Of a DNA stretch of 64,000 bases, positions 18,342 to 28,615 are shown piece by piece. The notes under the pieces were generated by a model that saw only the letters and a program-made list of their open reading frames with translations, did no database searches and was not told the origin of the DNA. Each line of letters opens with the position of its first letter. Positions within the stretch are counted from its first letter, which is position 1. The position numbers and the translations under genes were made by a program. Origin of the DNA: Alphaproteobacteria bacterium (GTDB taxonomy: Bacteria > Pseudomonadota > Alphaproteobacteria > Acetobacterales > Acetobacteraceae); the NCBI GenBank assembly GCA_017307285.1, contig JAFKFI010000074.1, positions 1-64,000 of the forward strand, given 5' to 3'.

Positions 18342-18601
18342 GTGGAGATCGAGTTTGATCGGCCAAGGACGCGATCAATCGGCAGAAGCACGGCCTGTCG
18401 CTGGCCGACGCAGCGGACATGGACGTCGAGGCGGCGTTCATCGTTCCTGACGAGCGACGTGCCTACGGCGAAGCCCGGCTGCAGGCTTATGGCCTGATTG
18501 CCGGGCGATTGCACGTGCTGGCGTTCACGATGCGGGGCGACGTGCTGCGCGCGATCTCCCTGAGAAAGGCCAACTCCAGAGAGGTGAAACGCTATGGATA
18601 A
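18342..18601 (+). pseudogene. brnT: BrnT-family toxin, frameshifted near the N-terminus
   Basis: The GTG at 18342 starts VEIEFD, the expected opening of a BrnT (DUF497) RNase toxin, but this frame leaves the family at once. From 18362 a different frame gives AKDAINRQKHGLSLADAA and continues through PDERRAYGEARLQAYGLI to RGDVLRAISLRKANSREVKRY, the rest of a BrnT protein including the C-terminal signature. That frame has a stop (TGA) at 18356, so the parts cannot be joined without a shift. One missing base between GAT CGG and CC AAG explains it. An ATG at 18419 in the downstream frame would yield only the last 60 residues. The stop overlaps brnA by eight bases. The lesion is real in this sequence but could be a sequencing error. 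Confidence 0.75.
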
Positions 18602-18875
18602 TCCGAGAGGTAAAGATGCCGACTTTGTCGATGATGAGGAAAACCCGGAGCTGACCGAGGAGGATTTCGCGCGAGCGCGACCCTTCAAGGAGGTCTTCCC
18701 CAGCCAATACGAGGCCTGGAAGAAGCTGGGTCGCCCGCCCGTCGTGACGCCCAAGGTGCATATCGGCTTCCGCCTTGCGGCAGACGTGGTGGCGGGTGTC
18801 CGGGCAACGGGCAAGGGCTACAACGCCCGCGTCGAAAAGGTGCTGCGCGAGGCACTGGCGAAAGGAGAGCTTTGA
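18594..18875 (+). CDS. brnA: BrnA-family antitoxin
   Basis: 93 residues. The N-terminal part is acidic: DDEENPELTEEDFARARPF, then EVFPSQYEAWKKLGRPP. The C-terminal part is a ribbon-helix-helix DNA-binding domain, with KVHIGFRLAADVVAGVRATG and GYNARVEKVLREAL. This is the BrnA (PF14384-type) pattern. BrnA binds and neutralises BrnT and represses the brnTA promoter. Its ATG overlaps the brnT stop, the standard arrangement. It appears intact although the toxin is frameshifted. Confidence 0.9.
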   Translation: MDNPRGKDADFVDDEENPELTEEDFARARPFKEVFPSQYEAWKKLGRPPVVTPKVHIGFRLAADVVAGVRATGKGYNARVEKVLREALAKGEL

Positions 18876-18923
18876 GGCGGCACGGCGGGAAGCGAGCGCA
18901 TTCGGCGATACCGGTGCCTGTCC

Positions 18924-20867
<1,944 letters not shown>

Positions 20868-20935
20868 TGGCATGGCTCCTTGAGACGGAACGACCATAGG
20901 ACGCGACACGCGGCGCGAAAAGTCGGGCGGATCGG

Positions 20936-21286
20936 CTACAGGCCCGCGTCGGCCGGGATCAGCACCGTGCCGTCCTCAATGCGGACAGGGACGGCTTCGA
21001 GCCGGTCGCCAGAACACGGGCCGCGCAGGCAATAGCCGTCCTCGATGCGAAACTCCGCGCCGTGGGTCACGCAGACGATCAACGCGCCATCGGCCGAAAG
21101 GAAGCGATCGGGCATGAGGTTGAGCGAGGTGCCGATGTGCGGGCAGGAGTTCACGTAGACGAAGACCTGCTTGCCGCGCCGGACGGCGAACAGGCCGATG
21201 AAGCTGCCGGGCGGCCCAGGGAAGCCCCGCGCGGCGCCGTCGGGGATGTCGGAGAGGTGGCAGAGGGTGCGGGGCGGCTGAGCCAT
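20936..21286 (-). CDS. Rieske [2Fe-2S] domain protein
   Basis: 116 residues from the ATG at 21286. A complete Rieske fold: Cys48-Pro-His50 and Cys72-x2-His75 are the four cluster ligands (NSCPHIGT and VCVTHGAEF), followed by [16 protein letters not shown]. Small cytoplasmic Rieske proteins of this kind act as ferredoxin-like electron carriers for oxygenases or nitrite-reductase-type enzymes; no such partner is adjacent. A long palindromic repeat begins 15 bases upstream. Confidence 0.88.
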   Translation of the reverse strand: MAQPPRTLCHLSDIPDGAARGFPGPPGSFIGLFAVRRGKQVFVYVNSCPHIGTSLNLMPDRFLSADGALIVCVTHGAEFRIEDGYCLRGPCSGDRLEAVPVRIEDGTVLIPADAGL

Positions 21287-21301
21287 GCCGGGCAGCAGTG
21301 A

Positions 21302-21391
21302 CCCCCTCACCCAACCCTCTCCCCCAAGCGGGGGAGAGGGTTAGATCTTCTCCCTCTCCCCCGCTTGGGGCAGAGGGCCGGGGTGAGGGGG
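21302..21391. repeat. GC-rich palindromic repeat, copy A
   Basis: Outer arms CCCCCTCACCC (21302-21312) and GGGTGAGGGGG (21381-21391) are exact inverted repeats. They enclose two hairpins built from CCCTCTCCCCC...GGGGGAGAGGG (21316-21340) and its near copy at 21352-21377. It lies between the EVE and Rieske genes. Related copies are at 25818, 38493 and 48243. Confidence 0.8.
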
Positions 21392-21401
21392 TAGCCCAGG
21401 T

Positions 21402-21815
21402 TCACCCCTTCCACCCGCCCATCCGGCAAATCAGATCCCAATGCGCCTTCGACACCGGCACCACCGACAACCGCGAGAGCCGCACCAGGGCGAAATCGGC
21501 AAATTTCGGATCGCCCTTTATCGCCGCCAGCGTGACCGGGTTCGGCATCGGCCCCACCGCCTGCATGTCGACGCTGACCCAACTGCCGGACTCGGCACTC
21601 GGGTCCGGGTAGGCCTCGCGCACCACCTTCACCACCCCGACGATCTCCTTGCCGACGTTGGAGTGGTAGAAGAACGCCAGATCGCCATTCCGCATCGCCA
21701 TGAGGTTGAGCTTGGCCGTGTGGTTGCGCACTCCGGTCCAGGGCTCGACCCCATTGGCGACCTGCTGGTCCCAGCTGAAAGCGTCGGGCTCCGATTTGAC
21801 GAGCCAGTGGTTCAC
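21402..21815 (-). CDS. EVE-domain protein
   Basis: 137 residues, the whole length being one EVE (PUA-like) domain: it opens NHWLVKSEPDAFSWDQ, then WTGVRNHTAKLNLMAMRNGDLAFFYHSN, GVVKVVREAYPDPSA and ends PVSKAHWDLICRMGGWKG. EVE proteins bind modified bases in DNA or RNA; small standalone versions like this one are widespread in Proteobacteria and their physiological role is unclear. Divergent from ccmC. Confidence 0.93.
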   Translation of the reverse strand: MNHWLVKSEPDAFSWDQQVANGVEPWTGVRNHTAKLNLMAMRNGDLAFFYHSNVGKEIVGVVKVVREAYPDPSAESGSWVSVDMQAVGPMPNPVTLAAIKGDPKFADFALVRLSRLSVVPVSKAHWDLICRMGGWKG

Positions 21816-21904
21816 GGCGGTTCCGGCCTGATGTGGAGCGAGATTAACGATCCGACCCCGTTTGCCACAACGGCATCGCCTTTCATATCCGGGCTCGGAC
21901 GTCT

Positions 21905-22714
21905 ATGTTCGCGCGCGTGGACGCCAGCACCGCACTCGCACCCAATCCTGGATCGCCGAGCCCGGGGCCGCGCACCCCTGGGCGGAACCTGCACCGCTTC
22001 GCCAATCCCGGCCGCTTCCTGCGGCAATCGGGAGCGGTTTTGCCGTGGCTGTCGCTCGCCGCCCTGCTGTTCACCACAACCGGCCTGGTGTGGGGCCTGT
22101 TCTTCGCCCCCGCCGATTGGCAGCAGGGCGACGCGGTGCGGATCATCTATATCCATGTGCCGGCGGCGTGGCTGGCCTCGGCGGGCTATTTCGCGCTGGC
22201 GGTCTGCTCCGCCGTCTCGCTGATCTGGCGCCATCCGCTGGCCGACCTCGCCGCGGCCGAGATCGGGCCCGTGGGCGCCGGCTTCACCGCGCTGTGCCTT
22301 GCCACCGGCAGCCTGTGGGGGCGGCCGATGTGGGGTGCCTGGTGGGTGTGGGACGCGCGGCTGACCTCCGTCCTGGTGCTGTTCTTCCTCTATCTCGGCC
22401 ACGTCGCCCTGGTGCGGGCGTTCGACGATCCGCAGCGCGGTTATCGCGCCGGCGCGGTGCTGGCGCTTATCGGGGTGGTGAACCTGCCGATCATCAAATT
22501 CAGCGTCGATTGGTGGAACACGCTGCACCAGCCGGCGTCGATCTTGCTCACCGGCGCTCCCACCATGTATCTGCCCATGCTCTGGCCCCTATTCGTCTCC
22601 GCCATCGGCTACTCGCTGTGCTTCGCCGCCATCGTCATCGCGCGCACCCGTGCGGCGGTGATGGAGCGGCGCATCCGGGCTCTGCTGATGGCGCGTGCCG
22701 AGGCCGCCCAATGA
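21905..22714 (+). CDS. ccmC: Cytochrome c maturation heme-handling protein CcmC
   Basis: 269 residues, six TM segments. The periplasmic tryptophan-rich WWD motif is seen as MWGAWWVWDARLTS, with flanking heme-ligand histidines in IIYIHVPAAW and WWNTLHQPASI. CcmC loads heme onto CcmE at the periplasmic side. First gene of the operon ccmC-ccmD-ccmE-ccmF-dsbE-ccmH-ccmI. The N-terminal 35 residues are a Pro-rich, non-conserved extension; an internal start cannot be excluded. Confidence 0.95.
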   Translation: MFARVDASTALAPNPGSPSPGPRTPGRNLHRFANPGRFLRQSGAVLPWLSLAALLFTTTGLVWGLFFAPADWQQGDAVRIIYIHVPAAWLASAGYFALAVCSAVSLIWRHPLADLAAAEIGPVGAGFTALCLATGSLWGRPMWGAWWVWDARLTSVLVLFFLYLGHVALVRAFDDPQRGYRAGAVLALIGVVNLPIIKFSVDWWNTLHQPASILLTGAPTMYLPMLWPLFVSAIGYSLCFAAIVIARTRAAVMERRIRALLMARAEAAQ

Positions 22715-22857
22715 CGCATCTCCCCTTCATCGCCGCCTCGTACGCGCTGGGCATCGCCATCCCGGTCGGCTTCGCTGTCGCCGCGTGGACCCGCATGAGC
22801 GCGGCGCGGAGACGGCTCGCCGCGATCGACCCGCGCCAGGGGCGCCGCGCCCGATGA
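22711..22857 (+). CDS. ccmD: Heme exporter protein CcmD
   Basis: 48 residues, ATG overlapping the ccmC stop (ATGA) and stop overlapping the ccmE start. One TM segment (about residues 6-27, YALGIAIPVGFAVAAW) followed by a basic tail with SAARRRLAAID. Size, topology and position between ccmC and ccmE identify it as CcmD, a small protein needed for release of holo-CcmE from the CcmABC complex. Confidence 0.88.
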   Translation: MTHLPFIAASYALGIAIPVGFAVAAWTRMSAARRRLAAIDPRQGRRAR

Positions 22858-23357
22858 CCCGCAAGCGGCGGCGGCTGTGGTTGTTGGTGGCCTGCGGCGT
22901 GGGATTGGGCTCGGCGACCGCGCTCGCCCTGTCGGCGTTCCGCGACAACCTGGTGTTCTTCGTCGCGCCCTCGGAGATCGCCGAGAAAGCCCCGGCGGCG
23001 GGGCGCACCTTCCGGCTCGGCGGTCTCGTTGAGCAGGGCAGCGTGCATCGCGGCAAGGAGGCTGGCCAGCCCACGGCGGAATTCCGCGTGACCGACGGCA
23101 AGGGCACCGTGGAGGTGACGTACATAGGCATCCTGCCGGACCTGTTCCGCGAGGGGCAGGGCGTGGTGGCGCTCGGCACGATGCGTCCTGATGGCACGTT
23201 CCGTGCCTCCGAGGTGCTGGCCAAGCATGACGAAACCTACATGCCGAAAGATGTCGAGGAGGCGCTAAAGAAGACCGGGCACTGGAACCCCAACGCGGGG
23301 CCGCCGCCGCCCGCTTCGACCTGGAACGCGCTCGACCCGAGGCAGAAGAAGGGATGA
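22854..23357 (+). CDS. ccmE: Heme chaperone CcmE
   Basis: 167 residues with an N-terminal membrane anchor (about 7-29) and an OB-fold periplasmic domain. FRLGGLVEQGSV and EFRVTDGKGTVEVTYIGILPDLFREGQGVV are characteristic. The covalent heme-binding His125 is in VLAKHDETYMP with Tyr129 following, as in E. coli-type CcmE. Takes heme from CcmC and hands it to CcmF. Start overlaps ccmD, stop overlaps ccmF. Confidence 0.96.
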   Translation: MTRKRRRLWLLVACGVGLGSATALALSAFRDNLVFFVAPSEIAEKAPAAGRTFRLGGLVEQGSVHRGKEAGQPTAEFRVTDGKGTVEVTYIGILPDLFREGQGVVALGTMRPDGTFRASEVLAKHDETYMPKDVEEALKKTGHWNPNAGPPPPASTWNALDPRQKKG

Positions 23358-25234
23358 TCCCCGAGCTTGGTCATTTTGCGCTGGCGCTCGCCGTGGCGCT
23401 CGCGACCGCGCAGGCGGTGATCCCGCTCTGGGGTGCCCGAGCGCGCGACCCGCGGCTGATCGCGGCCGCCCCGGCGCTGGCTCTCGGCCAGCTCATCGCG
23501 CTCGCCGCTTCCTATGCTGCGCTGGTGTGGTGCGCGGTGACGGACGATTTCACCGTTCTGAACATCGTCGACAACAGCAACTCGCTGAAGCCACTGATCT
23601 ACAAGATCACCGGCACCTGGGGGAACCACGAGGGCTCGATCCTGCTGTGGTGCCTCATCCTCGCGCTGTGCGGCGGCGCGGTCGCGACGTTCGGGCGCAA
23701 CCTGCCATCCGCGCTCCGGGCGCGGGTGATCGGCGTGCTCGGCTTCGTCTCGGCTGGCTTCCTGATGTTCGCGTTGACCGAGAGCAACCCGTTCCTGCGC
23801 GTCTGGCCGCCGCCGCTCGACGGGCAGGACATGAACCCGCTGCTGCAAGACCCCGGCCTCGCGATTCATCCGCCGGTGCTCTACGCGGGCTATGTCGGCT
23901 TCGCGATCCCCTTCGCCTTCGCCATCGCCGCCCTGCTCGAAGGCCGCGTCGACGCCGCCTGGGGGCGCTGGGTGCGGCCGTGGACGCTCGCCTCCTGGTG
24001 CATGTTGACCGGGGGTATCGCGCTCGGCTCCTGGTGGGCCTATTACGAGCTCGGCTGGGGCGGCTACTGGTTCTGGGACCCGGTGGAGAATGCTTCCCTG
24101 TTGCCCTGGCTGACGGGCACGGCGCTGCTTCATTCGGCGATCGTCGTCGAGAAGCGCGAGGCGCTGAAGACCTGGACCATCCTGCTTGCCATCGGGACGT
24201 TCTCACTGAGCCTGTCCGGCACCTTCCTGGTGCGCTCGGGCATCCTCAACTCGGTGCACTCCTTCGCCAACGACCCGGCGCGCGGCGTGTTCATCCTGGG
24301 GCTGCTCGCCATCGTGATCGGCGGCTCCCTGGTGCTGTTCGCCTGGCGCGCGCCAGTGCTGGCGCCCTCCGGGTTGTTCGCGCCAATCTCGCGCGAAGGT
24401 GCCTTGGTGCTCAACAACATCCTGCTCTGTTCGATCGCCGCCGTCGTGCTGACCGGCACGACCTATCCGCTGTTCGCGGATTTGCTGTTCGGCGTGAAGA
24501 TCAGCGTTGGGCCGCCTTACTTCCAATCCACCGTGCTGCCGCTCGCGGCACCCGTGTTCGCGGCGATGACCGTGGCGCCGCTCTTGCCGTGGAAGCGCGC
24601 GCGGCTCGGCCCGGCGCTGATCCGGCTGTGGTGGGCGATGGTTGCGGCGGCGGTCGTCGGGGTTGTCGCCGCTCTCGGTCTGCGGCGCGGCTTGCCGGCC
24701 CTGGCCTTCGCCGCGTCGGCGTGGCTGATCGTCGGCGCTTTCGCGGAGCTGGTCGAGCGCACGCGGCTGTTCCGGGTGTCACTGCGCACCAGCTTCTCGC
24801 GCCTCGCCGGCCAGCCGCTCGCGGTGTGGGGTTCGAGCATCGCCCATGCCGGCATGGGCGTGACGATCGCCGGGATCGCCGGGATGTCGCTCGCCATCAG
24901 CACCATCGTCGCGGTCAAGCCCGGCACCACGGTGCCGCTCGCCGGCTACGAGTTCAAGCCGCTGATGACCATGCACCCGTCGCGCCGCGCTTTCACCACG
25001 CAGCGGACCACCGTCACCGACGCGGCGATCCATACCAACGGGTTCGCCGACATCTACACGGTGCTCGGCGAGGAGCATGACGGCGAGGCGGTGCTGCGGC
25101 TGCACTACAACCCGCTGGCGCCGTGGATCTGGTTCGGCGCTCTGGTGATGGCGGTGGGCGGTGGGCTGTCGCTCGCGGATCGGCGGCTGCGCGTGGGCGC
25201 GCCGGCCAAGCGCAGCCTCGCCGTGCCGGCCTGA
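23354..25234 (+). CDS. ccmF: Cytochrome c heme lyase subunit CcmF
   Basis: 626 residues, multi-spanning. The WWD motif is GGYWFWDPVENASLLPW near residue 236, and the preceding TWGNHEGSILLW and NPLLQDPGLAIHPPVLYAG contain conserved heme-ligand histidines. Transfers heme from CcmE to apocytochrome c in the periplasm together with CcmH and CcmI. ATG overlaps the ccmE stop. Length is usual for the family. Confidence 0.96.
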   Translation: MIPELGHFALALAVALATAQAVIPLWGARARDPRLIAAAPALALGQLIALAASYAALVWCAVTDDFTVLNIVDNSNSLKPLIYKITGTWGNHEGSILLWCLILALCGGAVATFGRNLPSALRARVIGVLGFVSAGFLMFALTESNPFLRVWPPPLDGQDMNPLLQDPGLAIHPPVLYAGYVGFAIPFAFAIAALLEGRVDAAWGRWVRPWTLASWCMLTGGIALGSWWAYYELGWGGYWFWDPVENASLLPWLTGTALLHSAIVVEKREALKTWTILLAIGTFSLSLSGTFLVRSGILNSVHSFANDPARGVFILGLLAIVIGGSLVLFAWRAPVLAPSGLFAPISREGALVLNNILLCSIAAVVLTGTTYPLFADLLFGVKISVGPPYFQSTVLPLAAPVFAAMTVAPLLPWKRARLGPALIRLWWAMVAAAVVGVVAALGLRRGLPALAFAASAWLIVGAFAELVERTRLFRVSLRTSFSRLAGQPLAVWGSSIAHAGMGVTIAGIAGMSLAISTIVAVKPGTTVPLAGYEFKPLMTMHPSRRAFTTQRTTVTDAAIHTNGFADIYTVLGEEHDGEAVLRLHYNPLAPWIWFGALVMAVGGGLSLADRRLRVGAPAKRSLAVPA

Positions 25235-25235
25235 G

Positions 25236-25799
25236 ATGACAGACCGCACCCTCAACCGCCGCCTGGTTCTGCTCGCCCCGCTCGGCATCGCGGCGGCCGG
25301 AGGAATCGGGTTCTGGGCGATGCTCGACCGTATGCGGGACGGCACATTCGACCCGCGCGGCGTGCCGAGCATGTTGGTCGGCAAGCAGTTGCCCGAGTTC
25401 TCCTTGCCGGGCCAGCCGCCCTCGGCGGGGTTTTCCCGTGCGGATGTGCTCGCCGCCGGACGGCCGGTGCTGATCAACTTCTTCGCCAGCTGGTGCGTGC
25501 CTTGCGTGGTCGAGGCGCCGCTACTGATGAAGCTGCGGGAGCAGGACACGCCCATCTGGGGCATCGCCTACAAGGACAAGCCGGACGCCACGGCCGCCTT
25601 CCTCAAGCGTAACGGCGACCCCTACGCGAGGGTCGCGCGCGACGAGCCCGGCCGGGTGGCGATCGATTTCGGCGTCTACGGCGTCCCCGAGAGCTATCTC
25701 GTGGACCGCACCGGCATCGTGCGCTGGCGCTGGGCCGGGCCGCTCTCCGAGGACATCGTCGCGCAGCAGCTCGATCCGCTGCTGCGGAAATTCGCGTGA
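25236..25799 (+). CDS. dsbE: Thiol:disulfide interchange protein DsbE/CcmG
   Basis: 187 residues from the ATG at 25236, directly after the ccmF stop. An N-terminal signal anchor (about 9-30) is followed by a thioredoxin fold with FFASWCVPCVVEAP, redox cysteines Cys87 and Cys90. YGVPESYLVDRTGIVRWRWAGPL is the cis-Pro region and C-terminal signature of CcmG. Keeps apocytochrome CXXCH cysteines reduced for heme ligation. Its stop overlaps the GTG of ccmH (GTGA). Confidence 0.95.
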   Translation: MTDRTLNRRLVLLAPLGIAAAGGIGFWAMLDRMRDGTFDPRGVPSMLVGKQLPEFSLPGQPPSAGFSRADVLAAGRPVLINFFASWCVPCVVEAPLLMKLREQDTPIWGIAYKDKPDATAAFLKRNGDPYARVARDEPGRVAIDFGVYGVPESYLVDRTGIVRWRWAGPLSEDIVAQQLDPLLRKFA

Positions 25800-26332
25800 G
25801 CGCCACCCTTCCCCCAACCCCCTCCCACAAGGGGAGGGGGCTTTTCTGCTCCCCCTCCCCTTGTGGGAGGGGGCCGGGGGGAGGGGTCTGCGCGGCTGCT
25901 CTCGCGCTGTTCCTCGCCCTCGCCCCGGCCGCCCACGCCGTGAGCAACCCGTCGGAAATGCTGCCCGACCCCAAGCAGGAGGCTCGCGCCGAGGCGATCG
26001 GCCACCAGCTTCGCTGCCTCGTTTGCCAGAACGAGAGCGTCGAGGACAGCGAAGCGGATCTTGCGCGCGACTTCAGGAAGATCATTCGCAGCCGTGTGCT
26101 GACCGGCGACAGCAATGAGGAAATCATAGCCTGGATGACGGCACGCTACGGCGACTTCATCCGGTTGCGGCCGCCGTTCAACGCGCTGACCGCAGCGCTG
26201 TGGGGCGCGCCGGTGATCGCGCTGCTGGTGGGTGGCGTCGCGGTGGTGCTCGCGCGCCGCCGCCGCACCCCGGCACCGGCGCCGCTCTCGGACGAGGAGC
26301 GGCGGCGGCTCGCCGATCTGCTCGGCTCGTGA
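25796..26332 (+). CDS. ccmH: Cytochrome c-type biogenesis protein CcmH, N-terminus carrying a palindromic repeat
   Basis: 178 residues from the GTG overlapping the dsbE stop. Residues 5-30 are encoded by a GC-rich palindromic repeat (repeat copy B) and are Pro/Gly-rich with no resemblance to CcmH. A hydrophobic export segment follows (VCAAALALFLALAPAAHA), then the true domain: EAIGHQLRCLVCQNESVEDSE with redox Cys74 and Cys77, FRKIIRSRVLTGDSNEEII and WMTARYGDFIRLRPPF, a TM segment and a basic tail. CcmH reduces apocytochrome c. The odd N-terminus probably places a polar segment before the signal peptide; an internal start after the repeat is not visible (no ATG/GTG/TTG at a good place). The C-terminal domain is intact. 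Confidence 0.9.
   Translation: MSATLPPTPSHKGRGLFCSPSPCGRGPGGGVCAAALALFLALAPAAHAVSNPSEMLPDPKQEARAEAIGHQLRCLVCQNESVEDSEADLARDFRKIIRSRVLTGDSNEEIIAWMTARYGDFIRLRPPFNALTAALWGAPVIALLVGGVAVVLARRRRTPAPAPLSDEERRRLADLLGS
25818..25873. repeat. GC-rich palindromic repeat, copy B, inside ccmH
   Basis: Two 23-base arms, 25818-25840 and 25851-25873, are perfect reverse complements around the loop CTTTTCTGCT. Flanking CCTTCCCCC and GGGGGGAGGGG extend the imperfect palindrome outwards. It has the same build as copies A and D, but here it lies inside an open reading frame. Confidence 0.85.
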
Positions 26333-27039
26333 TCTGGCTGGCCATCCTGGCGCTGGCAGTCGTCGCGATGGCGCCGCTCGCCTTCGGCCTGCGCCGCACG
26401 ATCACCGCGCGCGGGCGGCGGGAAGCGGCACTCGCGCTGCACCGCGGACAACTCGTCGAACTCGACCGTGATCTCGCGGAAGGCCGCATCGCCGCGCCCG
26501 AGCACGCGACCGGCGTGCTTGAGGTGCAGCGGCGTATTCTCGCCGTGGCTGAGGATCGCGAGGCACCGACCGCCGCCACCGCGCGCGGCCCGCTGGTCGT
26601 TGCGCTGGTGATGGTTCCCCTGGTGGCCTTCGCCCTCTACATCGTGGGCGGGGTGCCCTGGCTGCCGTCGGTCGGCGACGATCCCCGCATCGCGGCGATG
26701 CGCGAGCAGGCGCGGCAGGAGGCGGCGCTGATCCCGCTTCTGCGCCAGAAGCTCGCCACGCTTGACCAGCATTCGGAACAGGCGCGGCAGGGTTATGTGC
26801 TGCTCGGCGGCGCGGAGGCACGGCGGCGCGACATGGCGGCGGCCGCCGAGGCGTGGCGGACGGCGCTCGCCATCCGCTTCGACCCCACCCTCGCGGTCGA
26901 GACCGCCGAGGCGATCACCGAAAGCCAGGGCCGCGTGACCGACGAGGCCGCCGGCCTGTTCCGCCGCGCGCTGGCCGAGGCCCCGCCGGATGCGCCGTGG
27001 CGGCCGATGGCGGAGAAGCGGCTCGCCGGTGTGAAATAA
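26329..27039 (+). CDS. ccmI: Cytochrome c maturation protein CcmI
   Basis: 236 residues from a GTG overlapping the ccmH stop (GTGA). Two TM segments flank a cytoplasmic helical loop carrying RREAALALHRGQLVELDRDL, a conserved CcmI feature. The periplasmic part is TPR-like: VLLGGAEARRRDMAAAAEAW and EAAGLFRRALAEAPPDAPW. It binds the C-terminus of apocytochrome c and presents it to CcmFH. Last gene of the ccm operon. Confidence 0.85.
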   Translation: MIWLAILALAVVAMAPLAFGLRRTITARGRREAALALHRGQLVELDRDLAEGRIAAPEHATGVLEVQRRILAVAEDREAPTAATARGPLVVALVMVPLVAFALYIVGGVPWLPSVGDDPRIAAMREQARQEAALIPLLRQKLATLDQHSEQARQGYVLLGGAEARRRDMAAAAEAWRTALAIRFDPTLAVETAEAITESQGRVTDEAAGLFRRALAEAPPDAPWRPMAEKRLAGVK

Positions 27040-27067
27040 GCGCCGTGGACAACCGGAGAGTGCAGTC

Positions 27068-28597
27068 GTGACGAGTTCCATCGAACGCGCCTACGCGGCG
27101 GTCGAGGCGCACAACACCGCCGAGGCGATCCAATGGTTCGAGAAGGCGCTGGCTGAGAACCCGGACCAACCCGAGGCCAAGGCCTGGCTCGGCCAGTCGC
27201 TGTGCAGCATGGGGCGGCTCGAGGAGGGCACGGCCTATCTGCGGCAAGCCGGCCAACATTTCTTGGGAGCGGCACGCGATAGCAGAGACCCTAGTCTGGT
27301 GCTCGAACTGATCGAGGAGTTGCAGCACTGGCGCGATTTCCCGGGTGCCCTGGAACTCGGGCGGGAGGTGGTCCAGATCAACCCGATGGAGGCACGCGGA
27401 TTTCAGCTGCTGACCCTCACCTATTCGCAGCTGAACCGAATACCGGAAGCGCTCGACGCTGGACGGCGCGCGCTGGAACTCGCGCCGGACAATACCATGA
27501 TGCAGATTTTGCAAGGCAGCCTGGAAGCCGATGCCCGCCAGAACGATGCGGCGAGGGCGCGTCTCGAAGGGGTGCTGCGCCGCAAGCTGGAACCGCAGGA
27601 GCAGTTTCGCGCGCACAAGGAATTGGCCCGCGTGTTCGATAGTCTCGGTGCTTACGACAAGGTTTTTCCGCATTTGCACGCCGCCGCTCGCCTGTCCGGC
27701 ACATTGCCGGGATTCACCGAGCAGGATGCGACCTCTATTCCGAACCTTCTGAAGGCGAGCAAGGCGGGGTTCGACCGGGAGTTGCTAGGCCGCTGGTCCG
27801 GCACGGTATTTCCGCCCGACCAGCCCGCGCCGATCTTCGTCATCGGCTTCATGCGCTCGGGCACCACGCTAACCCAGGAGATATTGGGCGCCCATCCCGA
27901 CGTCTTCGTCGCCGACGAGGAGGGGTTCATTCCCGCGCTGAATGCCGCGCTGAACCGGATGGACACGACCGGCGCGCCGGTTGTGGAGAAGCTGCGGCGG
28001 CTAGATCGCTCCGCTGTGTTGCGACTGCGTGCGCTCTACTGGCAACTGGTGCGGCAGCGCTTCGGCGGTGCCATCGGGCAGCGCGCGTTCGTCGACAAGT
28101 TCACCATGAACACCGTCGATCTCGGGCTCATCAACGTCATCTTCCCGGATGCCAAGGTGGTGTTCGTGATGCGCGACCCGCGCGACGTCTGCATCAGCTG
28201 CGTCATGCAGCTCATGGTGCCGTCGCAGACGACCGTGCATCTGCTGACCTGGCGGGGAACGGCCGAGTTCTACGCGCTGGTGATGGATTGGTGGATGCAC
28301 ATCAAGCGGCTGTTGACTCTCCATGTCATCGAGTTCCGCTACGAGGACGCTGTGACGCAATTCCAGCCTGTGTTCCGCCGTGTGTTCGATGGTCTCGGGC
28401 TGCCCTGGGACCCCGCGGTCGCCGAGTTCCACAAGAACGTGTCGGGAAAATTCATCGCCAGCCCCAGCCGCAATCAGGTCGCGCAACCCCTATATTCCTC
28501 GTCGGTGGCGCGCTGGCGGCATTTTGAGGCGGAGTTCGCCCCGGTGGCCGGATTGCTCGAGCCGTTCGTCCGCGCCTTCCACTACGAGCCGTTCTGA
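27068..28597 (+). CDS. TPR-repeat sulfotransferase
   Basis: 509 residues, GTG start with GGAGAG upstream. The N-terminal about 240 residues are TPR-like helical repeats (WFEKALAENPDQPEAKAWLG, ALDAGRRALELAPDN). The C-terminal domain is a PAPS-dependent sulfotransferase: FVIGFMRSGTTL (residues 257-268) is the 5'-phosphosulfate loop and VVFVMRDPRDVCISCVMQL holds the 3'-phosphate-binding motif. Substrate unknown; TPR-sulfotransferases of this type are common in Alphaproteobacteria and may act on peptides or glycans. Confidence 0.9.
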   Translation: MTSSIERAYAAVEAHNTAEAIQWFEKALAENPDQPEAKAWLGQSLCSMGRLEEGTAYLRQAGQHFLGAARDSRDPSLVLELIEELQHWRDFPGALELGREVVQINPMEARGFQLLTLTYSQLNRIPEALDAGRRALELAPDNTMMQILQGSLEADARQNDAARARLEGVLRRKLEPQEQFRAHKELARVFDSLGAYDKVFPHLHAAARLSGTLPGFTEQDATSIPNLLKASKAGFDRELLGRWSGTVFPPDQPAPIFVIGFMRSGTTLTQEILGAHPDVFVADEEGFIPALNAALNRMDTTGAPVVEKLRRLDRSAVLRLRALYWQLVRQRFGGAIGQRAFVDKFTMNTVDLGLINVIFPDAKVVFVMRDPRDVCISCVMQLMVPSQTTVHLLTWRGTAEFYALVMDWWMHIKRLLTLHVIEFRYEDAVTQFQPVFRRVFDGLGLPWDPAVAEFHKNVSGKFIASPSRNQVAQPLYSSSVARWRHFEAEFAPVAGLLEPFVRAFHYEPF

Positions 28598-28615
28598 GAC
28601 GCGAGAGGCCTGACG

